Assembly: GCA_002348825.1 (NCBI GenBank)
Contig: DEBN01000160.1
Location: 4,696-26,601 of the forward strand
Source: Gammaproteobacteria bacterium UBA2955
Lineage (GTDB): Bacteria; Pseudomonadota; Gammaproteobacteria; Pseudomonadales; Azotimanducaceae
DNA: 21,906 bases
Reading direction: 5' to 3'
Part shown: positions 15,983 through 21,906 of the stretch, one piece after another
How positions within the stretch are numbered: position 1 is the stretch's first letter
Layout: the number at the start of each line of letters is the position of its first letter
Made by a program: the position numbers and the translations under genes
The notes under the pieces: generated by a model
The model's input: only the letters and a program-made list of their open reading frames with translations
Told to the model about the DNA's origin: nothing
Database searches by the model: none

Positions 15983-17869
15983 ATGCCTGCGCCGTCGCCC
16001 ACCAAACAGAGTGCAGCGGTGCAGCGGTACCTTGAGGCGCAAAGTAATCTCGACTTACTGCGCTTTATGACCTGTGGATCGGTTGACGACGGTAAAAGCA
16101 CGCTTATTGGTCGCCTGTTATTCGAGGCTCAAGTGCTCTTCAGTGATCAGGTTGAGGCACTAAAGGAAGAGTCGAAACGTCAGGGCACTCAGGCCGGAGC
16201 CATCGACTTTGCATTGTTGGTCGATGGCCTGGCGGCCGAGCGTGAGCAAGGTATCACGATCGATGTGGCGTATCGTTTTTTTTCGACCGCGCGACGTAAA
16301 TTTATCGTCGCCGACACGCCGGGCCATGAACAGTACACTCGCAATATGGCGACGGGAGCGTCGACCGCAGACTTGGCGGTTATCTTGGTGGATGCTGCGC
16401 AAGGTCTCTTAGATCAGACTCGCCGGCATTCTTTTATTGCCTCGCTGTTGGGCGTGCGGCACGTGGTTCTGGCGGTTAACAAAATGGACCGGGTGGACTA
16501 CGACTCAGCCGTGTTCGAAGAGATTCTGGCTCAGTACCACAGCTTCGCTAAGCGTTTGGACTTTACCGACGTTACCGCCATTCCGGTGTCTGCTCTGTGC
16601 GGTGATAATGTGGTTGAGTATTCAACGAATATGCCTTGGTATGAGGGTCCGGCGCTGCTGCATCACTTGGAGCATGTCGTCATCGCGCCTGCTCAATCCT
16701 CCCAAGCGATGCGGTTTCCAGTGCAGTGGGTGAATAGACCGAACGCGGATTTTCGTGGGTTTAGCGGCACCCTTGCCGAAGGCACCAGCAAACCCGGAGA
16801 TCAGGTTCAAGTGCTACCCTCAGGGCAGATCGCGTGTATTGAACGTATTCTGCTCGGGCACAGGGAACTGCCACAACTAGCGAAAGGTCAGGCCGCGACG
16901 TTGACCCTCGATCGAGCGCTCGATGTCTCTCGGGGCGACATCATCGTCGCCGCAGACAGTCCGTGTGCAATGGCCGATCAATTTGACGCTACTTTGGTGT
17001 GGATGGATTCAGCTGAGGGATTGGTCGGGCGCTCTTATTGGTTGTTGTTAAACGGTAATCGGGCTAACGGTTCGCTGACAGATATTAAGTATACGTTTAA
17101 CGTTAACGCGTTAGAGCCCACGCCGGCGCAGGTATTGCGGTTGAATGATGTGGCTCGAGTCGAAGTGAGTCTCGACCGGGCGGTTGCTTTCGCGGCCTAT
17201 AAAGACAGTCGTGCTCTGGGGTCCTTTGTGTTGGTAGATCGTTATACCCATGCGACGGTAGCGGCTGGAATGATTAACTTTGCCCTGCGTCGAGCGGACA
17301 ACATCCATCCGCAACGCAGCGAGGTAGACCGCAGTGCGCGTTGGCGGCTTTTAGGGCATCAGGGCAAAGTGGTTTGGTTTACCGGGTTGAGTGGTTCCGG
17401 CAAGTCGACCATTGCGAATGCGTTGGAACAGCAACTGCATCAGCGGGGGGTGCTGACGTATATCCTGGACGGCGACAATATTCGTCGCGGTTTGAATCGA
17501 GATTTAGGATTTACCGACGCCGATCGGGTTGAAAACATCCGTCGTACTGCCGAAGTTGCTAAATTACTTCTAGACGCAGGTGTCGTGGTAATCACCGCAT
17601 TTATATCGCCGTTCCGGTCCGAGCGGGATATGGCTCGTGACATGTTTGAGCCGGGCGAGTTCATCGAAGTGTATTTAGATGTGCCGCTGTCGGTTGTTGA
17701 GCAACGCGACCCTAAGGGCTTATATCGCAAGGCGCGGGCCGGTGAGTTGCCACACTTTACTGGTATCGATTCGGTTTACGAAGCGCCGCCGACCCCTGAG
17801 GTCAGGTTAGACACAGATGTCCTGACTGTGGATCAGTGTGTCTCGCGGCTACTTGAGTTCGTTGGATAA
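15983..17869 (+). CDS. cysNC: Bifunctional sulfate adenylyltransferase subunit 1 / adenylylsulfate kinase (CysNC)
   Basis: A 628-residue fusion. The N-terminal part (about 1-440) is the CysN GTPase that drives APS synthesis by CysD, with P-loop GSVDDGKST at 32-40, [12 protein letters not shown] and NKMDRVDY. An EF-Tu-like beta-barrel region follows. The C-terminal part (about 445-628) is CysC, which phosphorylates APS to PAPS, with P-loop GLSGSGKST at 468-476, ISPFRSERD containing the kinase serine, and [17 protein letters not shown]. The ATG at 15983 follows the cysD stop directly, with AGAGGGA about 10 bases upstream. With CysD it forms a complete PAPS-making unit. No PAPS reductase or sulfotransferase gene is present here, so PAPS could serve either assimilation or sulfation. 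Confidence 0.94.
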   Translation: MPAPSPTKQSAAVQRYLEAQSNLDLLRFMTCGSVDDGKSTLIGRLLFEAQVLFSDQVEALKEESKRQGTQAGAIDFALLVDGLAAEREQGITIDVAYRFFSTARRKFIVADTPGHEQYTRNMATGASTADLAVILVDAAQGLLDQTRRHSFIASLLGVRHVVLAVNKMDRVDYDSAVFEEILAQYHSFAKRLDFTDVTAIPVSALCGDNVVEYSTNMPWYEGPALLHHLEHVVIAPAQSSQAMRFPVQWVNRPNADFRGFSGTLAEGTSKPGDQVQVLPSGQIACIERILLGHRELPQLAKGQAATLTLDRALDVSRGDIIVAADSPCAMADQFDATLVWMDSAEGLVGRSYWLLLNGNRANGSLTDIKYTFNVNALEPTPAQVLRLNDVARVEVSLDRAVAFAAYKDSRALGSFVLVDRYTHATVAAGMINFALRRADNIHPQRSEVDRSARWRLLGHQGKVVWFTGLSGSGKSTIANALEQQLHQRGVLTYILDGDNIRRGLNRDLGFTDADRVENIRRTAEVAKLLLDAGVVVITAFISPFRSERDMARDMFEPGEFIEVYLDVPLSVVEQRDPKGLYRKARAGELPHFTGIDSVYEAPPTPEVRLDTDVLTVDQCVSRLLEFVG

Positions 17870-17969
17870 CTGGCTGCGTCGCGTTGGTGTTGGCGAGGTG
17901 CTGTGCGGACGTTACTGTGTACGGTTGGAACGTGAAGTGGCTTGGAAACTAGTGATATTGTCAGCAAGC

Positions 17970-18938
17970 ATGTCGCAAAAAATACGCGGTTCGCGCGCCG
18001 TTTTGTTCGGGCTGTTGGGTTTTCTGCTGGGCGGCTGTGCTCAAGCGGATCGAACATTGTCTATTGCCACCGGCGGTCCCGCCGGCTTGTATTACCCGTT
18101 TGGGGGCGGCATGGCATCGGTGTGGTCGGCGCAGCTTGCCGATGTCAATGTCAAAGCCGAGGTCACGGGGGGGTCCATCACCAATGTGACTCAAGTTGCA
18201 CGGTTGGAAAGTGATCTAGGTATTGCGATGGCCGATGTGACTACAGACGCCTATCTCGGCGAGGGTCTATTTAACACCCCGTTGCCGCTGCGAGTGCTGT
18301 TTACCGCATATCCAAACATCGTTCATATACTGACGCTAGAAGGCAGCGGCATCACCAGTGTGGCCGACTTGCGCGGCAAGCGTGTGGCTATGGGCGCGCA
18401 GGGCTCGGGGACAGCGGTCGCGGCCGCAAACACGTTGCGCGGGCTCGGAGTGCAGATCGATACCATCGCGCCGCGCTACCTGAACTTTGCTGCCACCACT
18501 GCAGCGTTAAAAGATGGAACCGTCGATGCGGGATTCATTGTAGGTGGTCTTGGCATTGCTGCGGTCACGGAGTTGGCGGTGACGCGCCCACTGCGCTTGA
18601 TCAGCTTGAAAGCCGAAGAATTGGAGCAATTGGTAAGCCATTACCCAGCCTATAGCGGTTACCAAATACCTGCAGCGACCTATAACGGTGTGAATTCCGC
18701 GACCACCGCGCTGGGTATTTGGAGCGCTGTGGTTGTGCATGCAAGTATGCCCAGCGAATTAGCGTTTCGGCTGACCTGCACGGTGTATCAGCAGCGTCAA
18801 GCGCTGTTGCAGATTTCACCGGTTGTACAGGCCATGACCTTGGAAAACATTCATCGTCTGCCGGCGGTCCCATTACACGCGGGTACGCAACAGTACCTTC
18901 AGGACCCCACCCAGGATTGTGGAGGCGCTGGTGAGTGA
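17970..18938 (+). CDS. TAXI-family TRAP transporter solute receptor, lipoprotein
   Basis: Periplasmic binding protein of 322 residues that captures a ligand, usually an organic acid, for a TRAP transporter. The N-terminus is a lipoprotein signal with lipobox L-G-G-Cys23, so it is membrane-tethered instead of free. The mature part opens with LSIATGGPAGLYYPFGGGMA, the TAXI-family hallmark, followed by EVTGGSITNV and DLRGKRVAMGAQGSGTA. The start at 17970 places the signal peptide at the N-terminus; an in-frame opening from 17838 overlaps cysNC and would bury the signal. It lies 100 bases after cysNC on the same strand and overlaps the permease gene by eight bases. The ligand is unknown; linkage to sulfate activation may be incidental. 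Confidence 0.85.
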   Translation: MSQKIRGSRAVLFGLLGFLLGGCAQADRTLSIATGGPAGLYYPFGGGMASVWSAQLADVNVKAEVTGGSITNVTQVARLESDLGIAMADVTTDAYLGEGLFNTPLPLRVLFTAYPNIVHILTLEGSGITSVADLRGKRVAMGAQGSGTAVAAANTLRGLGVQIDTIAPRYLNFAATTAALKDGTVDAGFIVGGLGIAAVTELAVTRPLRLISLKAEELEQLVSHYPAYSGYQIPAATYNGVNSATTALGIWSAVVVHASMPSELAFRLTCTVYQQRQALLQISPVVQAMTLENIHRLPAVPLHAGTQQYLQDPTQDCGGAGE

Positions 18939-20847
18939 GACCCCCCAGCCTGCAGATCCAGAGCTAAGCCCGCGCCGCTGGCCTTGGGTTATTACGCTCT
19001 TGGCAGCGCTGTTGTCGCTGTTTCAACTGTGGCAACCGCTGGCCGGATTTGTGCCGCCGGGGGCCGTACCTTTTGAAGCGGTTCTCGGTATGCAGCCGGC
19101 GGTGTACTTTCGTCCGGTGCACTTGTGCTGGATTTTGTGTCTCGGGTTGTGGATTTACCCATTGCAGATTCGCGGTGCGAAATACCCTTGGGTTGATCTC
19201 TTGGTTTGTCTGCTGGTGCTGTGGGCGACTCTGCGGATCCTGCGATTTGATTACTCAGGCATTGAGCATTTACTCAATGGTCTCAGTCAGCCCGATTTTG
19301 TGGCGGGGTTGATTATTGTGGCAGCAACTCTGGAACTCGCACGTCGATCCATCGGGCCGGTGATGTGTGGCATTGGCTTGGTGTTTATTGTCTATGCCGC
19401 GTTTGGCAACGTTTTACCCGATGTGTTGGCGACGCGCGGTTTTAGTTTTGAACGCATCATCCGGTTTCAGGTCTTTACCGGCGCGGGTCTCTACGGAGCG
19501 CCACTTGGCATTGCTGCAGGCGCGGTGTTTAGTTTTGTCTTATTCGGAGCTTTTCTGCAGGTCACGGGGGCCGGCAAAATGCTGATTGACCTGTCTTTTG
19601 CTGCTGCCGGTAAGTCCAAAGGTGGCCCCGCCAAAGCATCGGTATTGGCCTCGGCGGCGATGGGTTCGATTTCGGGCAGCGCCATCGCTAACACCGTCAC
19701 CACCGGTGCCTTGACCATTCCAATGATGAAAAAACTCGGATATAAGCCGGCGCAAGCGGCCGGAATCGAGGCGGCGGCGTCTACTGGTGGTCAGATAATG
19801 CCGCCAATTATGGGCGCTGGCGCCTTTGTAATGGCGGAATTTACCAAGACACCCTACGGTGACATCGTATGGATGGCTCTGGTGCCAGCGCTGCTGTATT
19901 TTTTCTCGGTACTGTTGTACGTCCACCTTATGGCGACCAAGGCCGGTTTCGTGGCGGCCACCGAGCGGCCTGAGGTGCTGCCGATATTTCTCAACGGGCT
20001 GCATTTCTTTCTGCCGCTGGCGCTGATTACCGTGCTGTTGCTGCAAAATTACTCGCCGTTGCTGGTAGGCGCAGCGGGCTGTGCCGCAGTGGTTGTAGCC
20101 AGTCTATTGCGAACGCATACGCGTATTGGGTTTAGCGATATCGTAGCGGGTTTGAGACAGGGTGCGACGCTTGCGGTTCCCATTTCCGTGGCCTGTGCGG
20201 TGGCAGGGATTGTGGTCGGCACAATAGGGCAAACCGGTGTCGGCCTGCAATTTACCGAGTCGGTGGTGTCATTGAGCGATGGCCGCTTGTGGTTGGCGTT
20301 ACTGTTGGTTGCGATTGCGGCGTTGGTGCTGGGTATGGGGCTACCGGCCACGGCGGCCTACATCGTGTTGGCGGTGATGACGGGCCCAGCCTTACAGGAA
20401 CTCGGCCTTGCGCTGATCACCGCGCATATGATTATTTTTTGGCTAGCTCAGAGTTCCAACGTGACACCGCCGATTGCACTGGCTGCCTTTGCCGGTGCGG
20501 GGATTGCCGGCGCTCAGCCCATGGCGTCTGCGGTCTCGGCGCTGAAGCTGGCGAATGGCCTCTTCGTAATTCCGCTGATGATGGCCTATGCGCCGTTGCT
20601 GTTAACCGACACCCAAGGCTGGCCTATTGTGGTGTTGGCGGGGGCGGTGACCCTACTGTTGATTGTTATGCTGGCTATGGCGTTGGAAGGTTTTATGTGG
20701 GCGACCGTGCCAGGTTATTTGCGTCTTGCAGCCGTGCTGTCTGCAGGGTTATTGGTCTGGCCAGAGGCCACTGTGCGTTCGATTGGTGCGGTGTTGGCGG
20801 TTGTGCTGCTCGTGCTCAATTGGCTGGGGGCTCGGCGTTCTGTCTGA
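18931..20847 (+). CDS. TRAP transporter permease, fused 4TM/12TM (DctQM type)
   Basis: Inner-membrane permease of 638 residues combining the small (DctQ-like, N-terminal) and large (DctM-like) TRAP subunits in one chain. It has more than a dozen hydrophobic segments. The large-subunit core contains the conserved SGSAIANTVTTGALTIP and EAAASTGGQIMPPIMGAGAF around residues 250-290, and a second scoop-like motif LGMGLPATAAYIV near 470. It uses a cation gradient to import the ligand delivered by the TAXI lipoprotein. The GTG start at 18931 is chosen because GGAGG is at 18921-18925, five bases upstream, and the gene overlaps the receptor stop by eight bases (translational coupling). A GTG at 18919 is less likely. 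Its last 133 bases are overlapped antisense by the next gene. Confidence 0.92.
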   Translation: MSETPQPADPELSPRRWPWVITLLAALLSLFQLWQPLAGFVPPGAVPFEAVLGMQPAVYFRPVHLCWILCLGLWIYPLQIRGAKYPWVDLLVCLLVLWATLRILRFDYSGIEHLLNGLSQPDFVAGLIIVAATLELARRSIGPVMCGIGLVFIVYAAFGNVLPDVLATRGFSFERIIRFQVFTGAGLYGAPLGIAAGAVFSFVLFGAFLQVTGAGKMLIDLSFAAAGKSKGGPAKASVLASAAMGSISGSAIANTVTTGALTIPMMKKLGYKPAQAAGIEAAASTGGQIMPPIMGAGAFVMAEFTKTPYGDIVWMALVPALLYFFSVLLYVHLMATKAGFVAATERPEVLPIFLNGLHFFLPLALITVLLLQNYSPLLVGAAGCAAVVVASLLRTHTRIGFSDIVAGLRQGATLAVPISVACAVAGIVVGTIGQTGVGLQFTESVVSLSDGRLWLALLLVAIAALVLGMGLPATAAYIVLAVMTGPALQELGLALITAHMIIFWLAQSSNVTPPIALAAFAGAGIAGAQPMASAVSALKLANGLFVIPLMMAYAPLLLTDTQGWPIVVLAGAVTLLLIVMLAMALEGFMWATVPGYLRLAAVLSAGLLVWPEATVRSIGAVLAVVLLVLNWLGARRSV

Positions 20848-21263
20848 GGGTCTTCGCGCCCGGCGAGCCAGTGCTCGTTATGGATGAACTGCTCGTCCTC
20901 CCAAAACCCCCAATCTTTGTTTTTTACCCCGGTAATAATAAAAGTCCATACCGGTTTCTCTTGTTTTAGTTGCACGATGTGGCGATGACGCGACGAACGA
21001 AAATGCGGGCGCCACGCGCCAACGTGATTTTGCCCGGTTGGCGTCAGCTCGTTGTAGCTTTGCATTGGTAAAGTAACAAACCACCAGGGATGGTCATGAA
21101 AAGCGCGGTCATCGTCGCCCTTGTGGAATTTGTGCAGTCTAAGCGTGATGCCGCACCAAATGATCCAACGTTCTAGATAGGCTTCCTGGTTATCGTAAAC
21201 GAGGTCGTGGGTCCAGCCGAACCGCCAGCGCCCAAGCGAAAAAACGTATTCTTGAAAGACCAC
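20715..21263 (-). CDS. Cupin-like hypothetical protein overlapping the TRAP permease gene
   Basis: A 182-residue protein. The first 138 residues are aromatic and His-rich with a cupin-like pattern: LHKFHKGDDDRAFHDHPWW (His44, His47, His56, His58), then SSRHRHIVQL (His93, His95) and PVWTFIITGVKNKDWGFW. A similar small domain occurs in phage-derived and uncharacterised bacterial proteins; metal binding is likely, the reaction unknown. It starts with GTG at 21263 after AGGGA. The remaining 44 residues (Ser/Thr/Ala-rich, low complexity) are read entirely from the antisense of the TRAP permease 3' end because no stop occurs before 20715. The domain is probably complete by residue 138. No signal peptide. 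Confidence 0.7.
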   Translation of the reverse strand: MVFQEYVFSLGRWRFGWTHDLVYDNQEAYLERWIIWCGITLRLHKFHKGDDDRAFHDHPWWFVTLPMQSYNELTPTGQNHVGAWRPHFRSSRHRHIVQLKQEKPVWTFIITGVKNKDWGFWEDEQFIHNEHWLAGREDPQTERRAPSQLSTSSTTANTAPIERTVASGQTNNPADSTAARRK

Positions 21264-21322
21264 TGGTCGTGTTCCCTAATTGCTGCACGTTGCGGATGCT
21301 GTCGAATAGAGCAGCGGAGTCA

Positions 21323-21328
21323 GTATAC
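21323..21328 (+). promoter_or_regulatory. Possible -10 box of the P450 gene
   Basis: TATACT at 21323-21328, 40 bases before the P450 start, is a five-of-six match to the -10 consensus. The best -35 (CTGTCG at 21299-21304, 18-base spacer) is weak. It lies in the 104-base divergent gap between the cupin-like gene and the P450 gene. Confidence 0.3.
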
Positions 21329-21367
21329 TCTGCAGGCTTAGAAATACAGCACAAGTAGGGAGGTCTT

Positions 21368-21906
21368 ATGCCTGTGTTTACTCAATCGCCAGATCTAGAT
21401 AACGCGTTAGTTAACCCAGCAAACTGGGGTGACGAGGATTGGGTGCACGATCAGTTCAGTTGGTTGCGTGCCAATGAACCGCTCAAGCAAATCTCTCCCG
21501 AAGGCTTTGATCCGTTTTGGAACGTCACGCGCTACGCCGACATCAAAACCATCGAAGGCAATAGGCGGGTCTTCATCAACGATCCACGTCCGACTCTGGG
21601 CCAAAAGATGATGACGCAAATGCTGCAGCAGATCAGTGGGCGCAAGCATTTGGTGCGCTCGCTGGTGCAGATGGACGATCCTGATCACATGGGTTACCGG
21701 CGGCTGACCCAAGGGTGGTTTATGGGCGGCAATCTGCGCAAGTTGCAGCAGCGGGTAGACGAACTCGCGATGCACTATGTAGATCGGATGGGCGATATGG
21801 GTGGTGAATGCGACTTTGTCAAAGACGTCGCCATTTGGTTTCCGCTGCGGGTCATTATGTCGATATTGGGGGTGCCCGAAGAAGACGAACCACTCATGCT
21901 GAAACT
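21368..21906 (+). CDS. Cytochrome P450, N-terminal part (cut by window end)
   Basis: The first 179 residues of a soluble bacterial cytochrome P450, a heme monooxygenase that hydroxylates a hydrophobic substrate using ferredoxin-supplied electrons. The reading frame is open to the last base. ATG 21368 is preceded by GGGAGG at 21358-21363. Visible family features are ANEPLKQI...FWNVTRYADI (beta-1 region), FINDPRPTL, and the helix-C motif MDDPDHMGYRRLTQGWF with the conserved His and Arg that contact the heme propionates, then LRVIMSILGVPEED. The style resembles the CYP108 (terpineol) group and related terpene or alkane P450s, but the I-helix and Cys-ligand loop lie outside the window, so the subfamily is unproven. 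No membrane anchor. Confidence 0.88.
   Translation, partial: MPVFTQSPDLDNALVNPANWGDEDWVHDQFSWLRANEPLKQISPEGFDPFWNVTRYADIKTIEGNRRVFINDPRPTLGQKMMTQMLQQISGRKHLVRSLVQMDDPDHMGYRRLTQGWFMGGNLRKLQQRVDELAMHYVDRMGDMGGECDFVKDVAIWFPLRVIMSILGVPEEDEPLMLK

Noticed and set aside
17838..17969. Longer start for the TAXI receptor
   Set aside because: It would overlap cysNC and place 44 polar residues before an obvious lipoprotein signal peptide.
20289..20969. 226-codon plus-strand frame overlapping the TRAP permease in another frame
   Set aside because: Gly/Cys/Arg-rich composition typical of an out-of-frame shadow; the permease frame is strongly conserved in motif.

Overview
The window is a densely packed bacterial chromosome segment of moderately high GC. 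Gene content suggests an aerobic, probably marine gammaproteobacterium: a haloalkane dehalogenase, FadE-like acyl-CoA dehydrogenase, carotenoid-cleavage oxygenase, P450, TAXI-type TRAP transporter and fused CysNC. This placement is an inference from gene families; there is no rRNA or other marker in the window. No transposase, integrase, tRNA, rRNA, CRISPR array or transcriptional regulator was seen.

Layout. (1) 128-7424, plus strand: a five-gene catabolic-looking run of HLD-I haloalkane dehalogenase, SSADH-type aldehyde dehydrogenase, acyl-CoA dehydrogenase, cytosolic GH3 beta-glucosidase and an extended SDR of the dihydroflavonol-reductase type. Two junctions are overlapping stop/start pairs, so the genes are probably co-expressed. 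(2) 7434-9938, minus strand: a small membrane protein, a three-His-box membrane desaturase/hydroxylase (coupled by a TGATG overlap), then a carotenoid oxygenase. This set converges on the first run at a short inverted repeat. (3) 10038-11303: a 94-residue membrane-anchored unknown and a convergent renalase-like FAD oxidoreductase. (4) 11304-11949: about 650 bases with no convincing gene but several hairpins. (5) 11950-14342: two small class I c-type cytochromes (one periplasmic, one lipoprotein) and a signal-less gamma-glutamyltransferase-family Ntn hydrolase. (6) 14489-17869: sulfate activation, with cysD carrying an unrecognised N-terminal domain of about 200 residues, followed by fused cysNC. 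Together they make APS and PAPS. (7) 17970-20847: a TAXI-family TRAP lipoprotein receptor and its fused 4TM/12TM permease. (8) 20715-21263, minus strand: a cupin-like protein whose 3' end overlaps the permease gene antisense. (9) From 21368: a cytochrome P450 cut off by the window edge.

How it may fit together. The first run plus the carotenoid oxygenase, desaturase and P450 look like parts of one catabolic or tailoring region for a hydrophobic, possibly glycosylated terpenoid, apocarotenoid or aromatic compound: sugar removal (GH3), redox of a hydroxyl group (SDR), oxidative cleavage (carotenoid oxygenase), aldehyde oxidation (ALDH) and acyl-CoA oxidation. The substrate cannot be read from the sequence. 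The most unusual single object is the CysD with an extra N-terminal domain and an altered active-region residue, preceded by a perfect 9-bp inverted repeat and a consensus -10 box.
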